A stretch of DNA of 64,000 nt from contig JAQGDQ010000809.1 of assembly GCA_030141605.1 (NCBI GenBank), positions 1 through 64,000 of the forward strand, in the 5' to 3' direction. The number at the start of each line of letters is the position of its first letter. The stretch's first letter is position 1. A model generated the notes under the pieces. That model was not told the origin of the DNA and searched no databases. It saw only the letters and a program-made list of their open reading frames with translations. The translations under genes were made by a program, and so were the position numbers. Origin of the DNA: Tubiluchus corallicola. Taxonomy: Eukaryota > Priapulida > Priapulimorpha > Priapulimorphida > Tubiluchidae. Positions 1-11,748 of this stretch are shown here, piece after piece.

Positions 1-510
1 GGGTGGTGCGGTGTGCTGCAGTGGTATGGTGTGGTGCGGTGTGGTGCGATGTGTGGAGTATTATGGTGTGGGTGGTGTGGTGTGGTGGAGTGGTATGGTG
101 TGGTGTGGTGTGTGGGTGGTGTGGTGTGCTGCAGTGGTATGGTGTGGTGCGGTGTGGTGTGATGTGGTGGAGTGGTATGGTGTGAGTGGTGTGGTGTGGT
201 GTGTAGGTGGGTGGGTGGTGTGGTGCAGTGTGGTGTTATGGTGTGGTGCTGTGCGGTGTGATGTGATGGAGTATTATGGTGTGGGTGGTGTGGTGTGGTG
301 TGTGGGTGGTGCAGTGGTATGGTGTGGGTGGTGTGGTGTGTAGGTGGTATGATGTGGTGCGGTGCGGTGGTATTGTGTGGTGCAGTGTGGTGCGATGAGG
401 TGGAGTGGTATGGTGTGGTGCAGTGTGGTGTGATGTGGTGGAATGGTGTGGTGCAGTGTGGTGTGATGGGGTGGAGTGGTGTGGTGTGGGTTGTGTGTTG
501 ATTTGTGCAC
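1..510. repeat. GGTGT-type low-complexity DNA
   Basis: The plus strand is almost entirely G and T, built from degenerate GGTGT/GGTGC/GATGT pentamers with recurring short phrases such as gtggtgtggtg. No unit is kept exactly. Open frames on either strand here are composition artefacts (runs of Val/Trp/Cys one way, His/Thr/Pro the other). A similar but shorter GT-rich tract lies at about 12500-12665. Confidence 0.85.
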
Positions 511-514
511 AAAA

Positions 515-2085
515 TTCTTTTTGTGGGGTTTGGCTAGTCTCTTATATTAATATTCTTGGTATGTTTTATATATATTTGGGGATCATTTGGGGATCATATA
601 TGAGGGCACCATTTGCAGCGATCTATACATCAAACGAAAGGTCTCGATCTAGTGCCGTGCCATTGATGCTTTATTTTTCGAATTGGGCCCACCGGAAGGA
701 AGGGGGGGTGAAAAACCTCCAAAAATGGCCATTTTTCGGTCGTTTTTTGCAAAACTTATACCTCTTATTTCTGAAGAACTGGAATGGGCCGAGGGTGGTG
801 TTGGCTATGGATAGGTAACCCGTTCAGCGGTGGGTGTAGTAGGCATATTTAGAATTCCCGAGAGGAGAGAGCCAGGGCGCCCCGCAACGGGTGTTTTCAC
901 GGACTCAACTCGCGATTTTTTCGAAATTTTGACCAAACAGCCTGCGGAAAAAACGTTCTAGCGGCGCCCGGTGGGACTCTCGGAAGGAGATATACGGCTC
1001 TTTAGAAAGAGGAAGGACGGGGTTACACGATGATGTGGGCTATATTTTAGGACAGGTCCACCGAGAGGAGTACCGAGGAGTTAATTAGGTGTTCTATTTT
1101 CGACGATTTTCGCTTAGAAAACTGTTGTGACGCATTCCATTGTTCTGACGTCATCCATTGTACTCTGCCTATAACTTTAATTCAGTAAAAGCTGTAAACA
1201 AACAGTAGGCAGGATGTTACGGGCTTTGTGTTATAAATGAGGACTTGGTAGGACGTTCGCGTATTATTGATTACACGTGGATTTATACGCAAAATCTTTT
1301 GCGGGGCCTTTGCTAGTCATTTATATTAATTTCGTTGGTATGTTATATATAAGATTTGAGGCTGCAGCTCCGACAACAGCACCATTTGCAGCGATCTATA
1401 TATCAAATGAAAAGCTTTGATCTAGTATGGTCTCACTGGGGGTTTATTTTTCGAATCAGGCCCACCCGGATGAATGGGGGGCAAAAAACCTCCAAAAAAC
1501 CTGCAAAACTTTTACCTCTTAGGGTGGTGCTGGCTATGGATAGATGGCCTGTTCAACGGTGGATGTAGTAGGCGTATTTAGAATCAATGGAATCCCACAA
1601 TAGGCGTTTTCCCGGACAAAAGTTTGGCCAAACGGAATGTAGAAAAAATATTCTAGCGGCATTCGGTGTGACTCTTGGAAGGAGATATACAGCTCTTAAG
1701 AAAGAGGAAGAACAAGGCTACATGATGATGTGGGCTTTATTTTAGGATTATTGATTATAAGTGTTTTTATACGCTATTTTTGCGGGGCCTTTTCTAGTCA
1801 TATATATTGATTTCCGTGGTTTGCCAAGGACAATGGACAGTGTTGACAATGGTCGAATAGCCTATTCAATTTTGGGTGTAGTAGGCATATTCAGAATGTG
1901 TGGGAGGCCCACGTCTTCTTGCAATGAGCGTTTTTCCGGACCTAATCCTTGATTTTTTATCATAATTTTGGCTGAAAACCCTGTGAAAAAAGCTTTCTAG
2001 TGGTGCCAGGTAGGACTCTTGGAAGGAGATATATAGCTCTTTGGAAAAACGAGGAACGGGGCTACACGATGAGGAGGGTTTCTTT
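515..2085. repeat. Three diverged tandem copies of an unknown repeat
   Basis: Three blocks share an ordered set of phrases: about 515-1070, 1262-1747 and 1748-2085. Shared phrases are a gcggggcctttgctagtc-like start, caccatttgcagcgatctat (first two copies), tgtagtaggcatatttagaat, tctagcggc, ggactcttggaaggagatat and a closing acacgatgatgtgggct. The third copy lacks the middle part and 1070-1260 is a spacer. No coding frame is conserved between copies, so this reads as a non-coding tandem or nested repeat rather than a gene. Confidence 0.7.
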
Positions 2086-2089
2086 AAAG

Positions 2090-4030
2090 GGGGAATGTCA
2101 TGAAACTTATCTTATAGTTGCCTTCACCGGGAACAACTTTGCGAAATTTTTTAGCAGTACGTTACAAAGTTGAAATAAGTATATGTAGTACAAAATAATC
2201 TAATACAATGCTCTTTGTGCTACACAATTTACCAAATACATTGAAGTCATTGTTTATAGTGTAAGGATTAACAACTTGCAGTTGTCGGTTTACGATTTAT
2301 GTTTTTTCTTTAGTTAGTATTCAAAATTCAGGAAAAAGCATCATAAATAAAATTCTAGCACAAAAAATTGCATTAAGAGATGACTAAACTGCATCGATAA
2401 ACTATGCACTTGGGTTTAAAATGAAACAAGAAAAAGACACTACAAAAAAACTGCATCTGACTGAATCTCTGCGAAGTGTAAACATAATATTTTTAACACT
2501 AGAATTCATCATGTTCTAAACTCATGTTTCAAAGCAAACAGCCGAGAAATTATCACACAGTTTGTAGGAGGGAATCCAGGTTTTCAGATCGTACTGTCAT
2601 TGCTTCAATACTTTTCTGTTGGTCATTGGAAACTAAAAGTTACTATATTTTGGTTCGTATTTCGATACTTTCCGTCTGACTGCTGCATCCGGTCTAATTG
2701 CTGAATCCTAGTGTAACACATTCCACGACCGTTTTTCAATAAGAACAATAAAGACAGAAACCTGGCAAATCACTCATTCAATTCACAATAAGCTAATTTT
2801 TATCGTGATACCGTCACTAGGTATAAACTGCGTAAAAGTACTATATGCTGACGCTACTCGTCGATGTAAACAAATACTCAAACAAGTGTTGCGTACAATC
2901 GTTCTCCCCTTGTGCATTTTGCCAAGTTTCATCTGTAGTACGACAATTTCGCCACCAGAGGCGCAGGCGCAAATGCATGCTCAATGGTGGCCTAGTCAAA
3001 TGTTCGTTTTGTGTAAAATTTTATCCAAACTTTTGCCAAGGATTTTTAAACACAAAATTTTCGTCAAGAATAAGGTACATATTTCTATTCACAATATAAA
3101 CGCGAGTTATTCAAGCTCAATGAGCTTAATAACCTTATTAGAGTTATTCACAGCTTAATGATCAACTTCCTTCTCTGCCCTGCAATTATTTTGAACTGGT
3201 CCTTGTAGTTGCTTGTCTACAGTATTGCTTGTGTTTGGTGCAAAGATTCCCCTTATTACCCCACATAGGCACTATTCTGAGAATAAATTGTGTACAGCAA
3301 TCAATGACTGCCATATTCCAACTCAATATTGTAGTGTTTTATACGTCATTTCGATTAAAAAATAAAAAAGGCCATTTTACAAATTTGCATTTACCTTAAG
3401 GCTGCGATAAGCATCGTTACGTTCGATAGTCAAATTAATCAACTTTATATTAAGCTAAAATATCAAATTAACTGAGCTCAGTTAGACCAGTAAACTCGGC
3501 TGTAATGATTTGCCTATTTTTGCATCACTAATTCTGTACTTCTAGACTTTACTAAACACAAAATCATGCAGTAAATAAAACTAATTTGGTAATTTACTAA
3601 TTTATACGACATTCTATCAAATTGATAAGATTGTCATTGATTAAGCTAAAATCTTCAAAGTGATCAGTTCATAATGATACAAAATGATGTATTTACTTAC
3701 ATCGTATGTCTCCATAAAGCAAATCTAGTATTTACCAATATATCTGACAAATTATCACTATCATACTGTGAAAAACTACTTTTAAAGAAGCCTGTTAGCA
3801 TCTACCAACTGACTCGCTTGCCCAGGTAGAAACAGATCTGCACAGGTGATTGACCGTGGTCACACGGCCAACGAGATACTTGGCTAAATTCATTTTAAGA
3901 ATTCATTTCTCCAATCGACAATAAATTAACCCCGAAATTAAATTAAAAGTTAATTATTAAAATGTACCACATAGTGGAAGCTAGTTTATACTAGTTGAAT
4001 GCTTGACAACTTACATAATGACTTGCTAAT
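2090..4030. other. No recognisable gene
   Basis: AT-rich sequence without a protein domain, RNA gene or clear repeat that I can recognise. The 3' exon or exons of the minus-strand EGF/WSC gene should lie here or further left, because its last recognised exon ends in a splice donor. I could not pick one out. Confidence 0.5.
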
Positions 4031-4073
4031 TAATGATAAAGGAATTGGTAGTGTAAAACTTTTGCAAAATTAC

Positions 4074-6515
4074 CTCCAGTATCATAAACGGCAAACACTT
4101 CAGAGTTACTGCCGCCGAAACCTCCTTCGATCGTGCCTATCTTGCACGCCGCCCTGGCGGCTTTGGTGTCAAACAATGCTCCTAGTCCACCATCGCAGTA
4201 ACAATCGCCCGTATTGTACGTGAAGCGGTAAAATGCCAAGTGCGCAAGTGTTTCCTTAAATTGAGCGAAACCGTTATTCTTTTCGATGATACGCTCAAGA
4301 CAAAGTTTGAAACAGCGGTACGGCGTCTTAGCTGCATAAGAATAGTTCCAACTAGAGTACCCAGATGGAATGTGCCAGCATCCTCGGAATTCGTGTCTTT
4401 CCTTTTGCCAATCAGCAAGAACTGAAAAAAATTCATACAAAGCTATAATGTCACTCAAGCAGTAGAGTAAAAAGCCACAGTGATTTCTAAACTAACTAGA
4501 CAGACCAACATATAACTGTTACAAAAATAAATTCATCGACTTAATTATTAATCAAGAGCAAAAATACTGTGATGCTGCCGGGCACTTGAAAGGGGATAGC
4601 GAATCCCTAGCCAATTCAGGATTTCTGGAAGCCAACAGGTCCTGGTTCGGTATTTACTTGAAATTGTGTTCAGCATAAGTACAAAGTGAGGCAAGTTTCT
4701 AGTAGAACAACAAATGCTATGACTAGCTCAAGTAGAACGTAAGTCGAAGAATAGAAGCTCAAGCAGAACATAAGTCGAGGAATAGAAGCTCAAGCAGAAC
4801 ATATATCAAAGAATAAAAGTTCAAGCAGAACATAAGCCGAAGAATAAAAGCTCAAGCAGAACAAAAATCAAAGAATAAAATCTCAAGCAGAACATAAGTC
4901 GAGGAATAGAAGCTCAAGCAGAACATAAGTCGAGGAATAAAAGTTCAAGTAGAACATAAGTCGAAGAATAAAAGCAGAACACAAGTTGATGTGTTAAACA
5001 AGAACAAAACCGAATACAAATGAATCAACTTACATGAAGTTTCATAAACTTTCGTTGCCCGGTTTTTACACACGTTGCCTGTAGAGTCAAATCCTGTACA
5101 CTTCGTGTCACAAGTGTCAATTCCAAACCTCCCGTAGGAGTTACCGCAGAAGCAGCGATGTGGAGGGTTCTTGTTTCTAAATATCAAACCGTAGTATGGA
5201 AAACTTTGGTTGGAGCATTCGTTATTGCAAACATCTCTCACCTCTTCTTCAGAACGACGTACATCAATGTCGAAGCTCTGTGGAAAGTCGTCTTCATTAC
5301 GAGCGCTTGTAACATAGCAACCAAGAGAGTCGTCCTCTAAAAAGAAGCAAGTGCAGATCGATGAAACGAGGTCACACAGTTTAGAAAGGGCAGTAAAGCA
5401 ATATTTTAAGAGTAATTTTGTAACCACGTGCAAAATGAATAACAGAAATTGTGCTGTACATGTGAATGGGTCAGCATTAAAATGAAAAGCAGGCAGGCCA
5501 AGCAATACTAGAAAAATGAGAAATGTTCACAAACTGTGCTGCATACAGGCACTAGGCGAACTACCAATTTATTTTGCAACTAATTCTTTAACTCTGGAGT
5601 TTAGTATAAGTAATAATATAACATGATTAAGTGTATTACAAACGGGAATTTTATAACTTTTTTGGTACATTCATATACTTACATGATGCAGTCATACAAA
5701 AGCATATTTTTTTAAATTTAAAACGTTAAACGCAATAATTATATAACATCGTTCTTTCGGGGAACGCAAGATGTGGCCACATTTTTCAACGGCTAACTCT
5801 CAGCCACTTTGTTTGATGCTCAATGTATTGGAGGCTAAAAAGTGTCCAAATTATCAAGTAGTGTTGCCGCTTATGCCATAATTATCAGGACATCATACAC
5901 ATTCATGATACAAAAAAGAGACTATAAAATAATCGATAATTTAGTATAATTTAGTGAAACTAAAAAACAAAGCGGGAAAACTTTGATTTAAACTGATTTT
6001 AAATATGCCACCATTCAGTTTTAAACATTTACAAAGCTTTAAAAATTCTTTTTAAATTTTGAAAAAAATACCCCCACCCTATTAACATTTTTTGAGTTTA
6101 ACGGGTAAGGCAGAAAAAAAATTTCTGGTCAGTCTCTGTCTCGGTACTAATTTAGAACTTTAATATAATTTGTTGTGAATAAGTTACAACGTACAAAATT
6201 TACCTGTACTGCAGTTGCGTCCCGTATAGCCAGCATCGCAGACGCAGATATAGTTATTTACTCTATCTTCGCAAGTACCATTATTACAAGGGTTAGGTAA
6301 ACAATGATCAATACCTACAACAAAATAAAAAGTAGCAGTCACTGTTTGCCAAACTAAAATGAAATTTGCTATTACAGTCGGTCTCTGTCTACCACTAGTG
6401 AGTGTGTAACTGATATAGTATGTCTATAAAATAACTCACCTTGTGCGTGGATATGCACTATGTCCAGTAACTTGACAGTGAGTAGTACATATGCTATGTT
6501 TTTCAACCCTTGCAT
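4074..6515 (-). CDS. Secreted EGF + double WSC-domain protein (3' end not found)
   Basis: Four minus-strand exons join in consistent phase 1: 6440-6515, 6204-6314, 5034-5336 and 4074-4421. Exon 1 encodes a 25-residue signal peptide (starts [18 protein letters not shown]). Exon 2 is one EGF module with six cysteines spaced C-x4-C-x4-C-x8-C-x-C-x8-C. Exon 3 is a WSC domain with eight cysteines and the landmarks LGCYV, CNNEC and RCFCGNSYG. Exon 4 is a second, degenerate WSC domain ([32 protein letters not shown]). WSC domains are known as putative carbohydrate-binding modules of secreted or membrane proteins, so the product is probably an extracellular glycan or matrix binder. Exon 4 ends at a good donor (GGAG|GTAATT). 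Without splicing the frame continues 14 codons to a stop at 4030-4032, so either more exons follow or there is a read-through end. All introns being phase 1 is typical of shuffled extracellular modules. Confidence 0.8.
4715..4990. repeat. 31-bp tandem repeat in intron 3 of the EGF/WSC gene
   Basis: About eight to nine imperfect copies of a 31-bp unit containing agcagaacataagtcgagga and atagaagctca. Exact neighbours are spaced 31 bases (aagtcg at 4741 and 4772). It lies wholly inside the intron between the two WSC exons. Confidence 0.85.
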
Positions 6516-6598
6516 TGCTTTTCACAATCAGCCTAAACAAGAGATCATTTAGAGGTTATCCTTAACTGAAAATCATTTCAAAATTTCAATCTTTAATC

Positions 6599-7081
6599 CA
6601 GGGGTGTGCAAATTATCTGACTAGCCGGGCCACATTAAACTTTCCCACAATTCCTGCGGGCCACAGGCAGTTTGATCAAGGAGCCAAGTACAGAAAGGCC
6701 TAATAACGATTTTTTTTGCATCCGACCTGCGTACATCATTACTACTACACTCAAGAAACTATTTTAGAAGTTAATAAAATTTATATTACAAACAATATAT
6801 TTCTACTTTCAGGACAGATAGTGGTATTTTAATTATAATGCATATTAGTAATGTGTATCACACACTCTGTGTAGTACAGTGCTATTAAGCTACAACCGTC
6901 TTGTAAGGGTTAATGGCAACCGATCTAGTAGAACAAACTACCGGCACTATCTTTGGAATCGTGGCACGGACTTCAGCTGGATACACTCAATTAATCGCCC
7001 GGGCCGCACTTTCATTAGGTTGACAAATCTCTTTGCGGGCCGCAGAAATTCTCTCGGCGGGCCGCAATTTGCACACCCCTG
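6599..7081. mobile_element. hAT-type non-autonomous element (MITE), 483 bp
   Basis: The left end CAGGGGTGTGCAAATT is mirrored by the right end AATTTGCACACCCCTG. These are terminal inverted repeats of at least 16 bp of the CAGGGGTG class seen in hAT elements. Flanking 8-mers are ctttaatc (6591-6598) and ctttagtc (7082-7089), an 8-bp target duplication with one mismatch. Subterminal GC-rich motifs (gggccgcag, gcgggccac) recur on both sides. There is no transposase frame, so it is a deletion derivative. Confidence 0.85.
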
Positions 7082-7689
7082 CTTTAGTCAAACCTATCGA
7101 ACGTGTGATATTAAAATTGTAAATCTTCTATTTTGACTCACTGACCATTAAGGACATAACTCTGCAATGTTAAAGTCAAACTTGTGGGTAAAAGTATAAG
7201 GAAGGTGTATGTGACATTACTGAAGCACTGGTGATATGAAACCATGCTACACAATTTCAGGAAATTTAAACTGCACAACTTCATGGGTGTATTAATGTAT
7301 TAAAAAAGTTACGAGTAAGAGTATTTAGCTGTATGATAGTATATAATAGGCTATCAAGTTTTGACTGTTTTAGAGTTTGGTAAATAACCTCTACTAAAAT
7401 TTCTGGTCACTCAGTTTATTATTTTTTAATTTTCTTCTTACCATAGAACAAGTCTCAATAGAGACATAATAACGGGCTAATTTTACTCCAAAAGCTGAGG
7501 TAAGGTAGGTCAGCCGGATACCCAAAAAAAATTTAGGTGACCGTAAAAGTTGTTTGTTGTAGGGTTATTGATTTTTTCGACAAGTACATTTCCTAGTTCT
7601 TTGTTGGGGTTGACACTAACCCAACAACTAGGACACTGATCTAGTAATTACCAGGCTTCGTGAATTCTGGCTGTTAATATTGAAACTTA

Positions 7690-7990
7690 GCCTTCTTCTA
7701 TTAGACGTTAGCATTGCACTACAATGTCTATGTCTATTCTTGAACAAAGACGTAGTACTATTGATTTGGCATATGCATATAAGATTTTGAATGATGATAT
7801 TATGCTGCTGCAATCTAGTGGACTTTTGGCGAAATCATTTGTTAGGCTTTTTCGTTAGGTTCGGGGTCATTCCGATTAAATATTTTAGTCCTTGTGCTAG
7901 AACATTTTTAGTCACCGGGTAATTAAGTCACAGAATTCGTCTCCCAAGTAACGTAATAGCTTCTAAGAACACCAATAAATTTATTTAGTA
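7690..7990 (+). mobile_element. LINE reverse-transcriptase C-terminal remnant
   Basis: One frame reads SILEQRRSTIDLAYAYKIL. This fits the post-RT region of CR1/L2-like non-LTR elements, where a LExRR...YKIL motif is usual. After a frameshift a second frame reads FGVIPIKYFSPCARTFL and RIRLPSNVIASKN, matching the following R...SPxxRTxF...LPxxV stretch. Stops and shifts show that it is dead. The call rests on motif resemblance only. Confidence 0.55.
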
Positions 7991-9150
7991 AAAGTTCACA
8001 ATAACATTGGCGCATTCAATGGCAACTATTGGGTAGCGTCAAAACCATTCAATGTCATAGATTCAGTACAAGAGGAAAAAACAAACATACTGTCAAATTT
8101 TAATCCAGCTATTTAAAGCTAAGTATTCGCTTCTTTTCTTAACACTTCGACTTCGTCATTCTGGTTACGTACACAACGATGTTAATGGATTTACTTTTAT
8201 AATTCTTTCTGCAAAACAACAATCACGAATGACGTTGCCGACGCGAACCTGCTTACCGCTATGAATAACATACCGCCATCTATAGTCAGAAACATTGATC
8301 AAGCGTTATGCACAAAGTCGACTCGCCACGACCACATCTAAGCTCTACAAATATGATAATTAGAACAATTACAATAAGTTAGTATTTCTGAATAATTAAT
8401 GAATTGGATGGCACATTTTACAGTGTAACAAAATTTTGCTGATAGTTCAAGAGCCCTGATGAAAACACCTCGGGGTTGTCAGGGTTTCTTTCATTCTAGT
8501 TTACAAATGAATCTGTCTCAGCAATAAAACTTCCATTTAAACAAAATTTGCAAATGATTTATAACAAGAACAACATCGGTTTCCAATACAACCCTCTATT
8601 ATAACAAATTTTATTCTATTTTTCTATTTCATTGAGAAAATCCAATATTTCTACTGCTCACTAGCAGTCTTTTCATATTTCTCAATGATAACTGACACTA
8701 TGCATTAGAAACGTTCTAATGAGAATGTAATAAAATTTATTATAGTGGGTTAGTTGTGAAAATCTAAATTTTTACAACAGGGATTCTAAATAGGTTCCAT
8801 AACTATAAAAGCATTCTAACAAATAAGCAAGCGTGGTGGACCTAAACACATTAGTGCTTCTATCTCTATTTTGCTATATACTATGTACATAGACATATTT
8901 AAGAGTTGTCTCTTGTTGTTCTATGTAAATCTTTTATAATTTTATTTGAGGTGACGTTTATGTTAAAGTAAAAATAAATCAGGATTGTCTAATTACTATG
9001 TTGCTAAGAAGAATTATTCTGTAAACATAATAGCTTTCTCGTCAGAGTTGGCCTCTGTTAAAACGGAATTCAATGCTAATATCATCGCCACTGAAATATA
9101 TTAACAATTTCATTTAAGCCACAACTTAAACACTCCATTGTAACACATTT
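7990..9150. other. No recognisable gene
   Basis: AT-rich sequence with no domain, tRNA or tandem array that I can see. Confidence 0.5.
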
Positions 9151-9165
9151 AGAAACTCAACACTC

Positions 9166-9326
9166 ACTTCCACGATTGGTCCCAATTATTATTACCCACA
9201 TGTTACTTAGATCAGCCCTGCATGCTTGGTGAAAAAACCAGTGGTATCCTTTTTGAATCTTTGGTAATTTTGAGCCAGGAACCTGTAGGATAATGTTGCC
9301 GGTTCGTGGAGCAGCTGTCACATTAA
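9166..9326 (-). other. Possible orphan exon, minus strand
   Basis: An open stretch reads VNVTAAPRTGNIILQVPG, then HWFFHQACRADLSNMWV. It is bounded on the minus strand by an AG at the upstream side and a GTGAGT donor (cgtggaa|gtgagt). GC content is higher than in the flanks. No domain is recognised and no partner exon is proven, so it may be chance. Confidence 0.2.
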
Positions 9327-9839
9327 CCTCTGCTCCCCCCTTCCCTACAAAAGAATATTCGACTAAACTTCGTAAGGTGCATAATTTCATAAATCAATGT
9401 TACTGGAGGTCACATGACAGAAACCTATCACCCGCTTTGCTGCTCTGTGGACCAATAAACGACCAGCATCGAGTGCCGTGGCAACGCTCATATCAATATT
9501 ATTTTAGATGGCGCCTTTTTTACAATAACTTTGCTGGGGGATTTCCAGTTTATTGAGATGGAGGGAAAAGCTTATTGCACATACAATATGTGCACACTTT
9601 TGTTTATATGAGAACTGTGTAAGAAATTTCGTGAGTAACTACAGTGAAATTCGCTCTTCCACTGGCAGCTCAGTGTAAAATAATGTAATAATTGTGTAGA
9701 TCATTATACATTTATAGAATTAGTTTTAATAGTATTACCACTCAACCCTACTGATATTTTACAAATAAAAATAATTCAACTTCTGCAAATATGCATATAT
9801 ATTTTCTTGTACCCATTTAAACTGCTCAAAACAAGACTG

Positions 9840-9990
9840 CTTGGAAGATGGGACAAAAGGAACTATGTATTCTCCCACTACTAGTTAACTGCCGAGTCCA
9901 CCAGTTTAGCTCAATTTAAGGCTTGTTTGGATAAACACTGGCAAAATCACCCAGCAAATACATTGATTGTAACAGGTCTTCTCGGCAGCA
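9840..9990 (+). mobile_element. Possible LINE 3'-terminal coding remnant
   Basis: A short frame reads AQFKACLDKHWQNHPANT, resembling the FKxxLDKHW motif that closes ORF2 of many CR1-like LINEs. No longer context survives. Confidence 0.35.
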
Positions 9991-10182
9991 GCAAAACCTA
10001 GCTATGGCATGAAGTCCTCTTCTCAACTGGTAGTGTCTTCACAAATTTTTGGTTTTTTACAGTCTGCTCGGAAAAGTAGAGGGATACATAGGCAAAAATG
10101 CTTTATCCCCATCAGTAATATGGATCATGAATTAATTACACTGGACCGCCAAACAAACTAACCCAAGTGAGAGTACTTACAA

Positions 10183-10276
10183 ACCAAAGCTATCCATAAG
10201 TTGGCATAGTTAAAACTCTGTTATGGTACTTCAAAGTAGAATGCACCGAGATTTGGTCAAGTGTCAATTTTTCATT
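10183..10276. repeat. Dispersed repeat copy (partner at 30316-30412)
   Basis: It shares a phrase order with 30316-30412: aaaccaaa, tccataagt-ggca, then acttcaaagtagaatg-acc, then tcaaat/gtatcaattttt. The two copies lie 20 kb apart in the same orientation and are clearly diverged. Probably an old transposon fragment of unknown class. Confidence 0.6.
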
Positions 10277-10579
10277 TTCCCCCCTGTAACGCCGTGTAAT
10301 AATTAAGTCAGGACGTTAAGAAATCAGAGTACTGTGTTCAAGGTTCTCGAGCGTTTCCGTCACTTCTATATGCTAAATGTACAGGATAATCATTTATTTG
10401 TGTAGGCTACGTGAATTCGCGTCACTGGTGAAACACTTGTGTGCACGTGCAAATTATTTAATCAGAACGACAACGGAACTAAAAGCTAATATTTAGATTT
10501 AGAATTTAATCAGTGAAACAACAATAGCAAATTAAATTGATAACAATTTCCAACAATACCTAATTCCCCCAAAAGTAAC

Positions 10580-11050
10580 GTTGGCCGGCTACGCTTCTGT
10601 CTCTCATCAGGCTCTATCAACCACGCTCTTGAGTCTCCAACCATACCACATCAGCTTTTCATCTCCAGCAGTCAGCCACGTCCTTGCCAGCAACTCCTTG
10701 CCAATGGTCACCAATCCAGCCTCTGCATGGACCACGCTTTAAAACTGCTCCAGCAATTCAGCGGTTGAACTCGTACCTGGTTGCCTCGGGATTGAACTCT
10801 CGCCTGGTTGCCTCAGACTCCCAGTAATAAAGCCAGATATCGTCCTTTTTGCAGGGTGACAAACAGAACCTTCAGTTTCAGACTAACAGACAGACCATTG
10901 GTCCAGGTAGAACTGGTTCTCGACTGGTTTTTCCACTACTATTCAGCGAGAATTCGAGTCCTATTCTGCAGGTAGAAATATGGTTACCAAACACTTGCTT
11001 CTTGGAATGTCAAGACAGTGTCATCACAGCAAACAACGAATAAACAAAAG
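10580..11050. other. GC-richer block without recognised gene
   Basis: This 470-bp block is richer in C and in dinucleotides such as CCA and TTG than its surroundings, and includes an imperfect duplication (ctggttgcctcgg / ctggttgcctcag near 10780-10820). It could be a transposon fragment, a promoter region or an exon. Nothing in any frame is diagnostic. Confidence 0.3.
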
Positions 11051-11162
11051 TAGACCAAACCATTGCCTTTATGACAAATCATCTCACTGCATACGAGTAC
11101 CATTAAAGACAGGTTCACACCAAACTTGGTGTTCAGCCATATAAAATAACCTCAGGATGTGG

Positions 11163-11293
11163 ACTAACCAGCAAAACTCCACCACCCTGTAACTTTGACA
11201 GTCAGAACATAACTAGTGTAAAACACGAACTCTGTAGTAAGATCCCAGAACAGGTTGAAGCCATTTGGTATTCGAATTTCAGGTAACCTAATT
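11163..11293 (-). other. Possible orphan exon, minus strand
   Basis: The minus frame reads LPEIRIPNGFNLFWDL and TSYVLTVKVTGWWSF. It is bounded by an attag acceptor and a gctg|gttagt donor. The alternation is reminiscent of a beta-sandwich such as fibronectin type III, but no diagnostic motif is present. It could pair with the open stretch at 9166-9326. Confidence 0.2.
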
Positions 11294-11748
11294 ACAGGTA
11301 AGCAGCGAAATAAGCGGCCAGAGCCATCTACTGTCAAAATCTTACAAAAACACACAATGTCATATAAGTTTAAATAAACAGTGCAACAAATCAATCAGGT
11401 AATTAGGTCATTGATTATGTACGTACAACGTCATAGGAAAGATATATCAAAATAGGTGTTGCGACAATGATGGGTGGTATAACCGATCATCACACTAACA
11501 TACTAATATCCATAAAGTAATGACTGCTTTCCTGTAACATGCGCATAGCTGTCTATTTTGCTATATTTGGATAATTGGGAACTGTAATACAGCACTCTTG
11601 TGTACTTACATGAATTATTTGTTGAAAATAAAACGAAAACAATTTACACTTCCTTTAACATCTTGACTTTAGGACTACTAAAGGAGGCTCGTAAAGTAGG
11701 TTTCGTTTCCTATTTATAGTTATTAATTGTACCTTTCTGATTTTGAAG

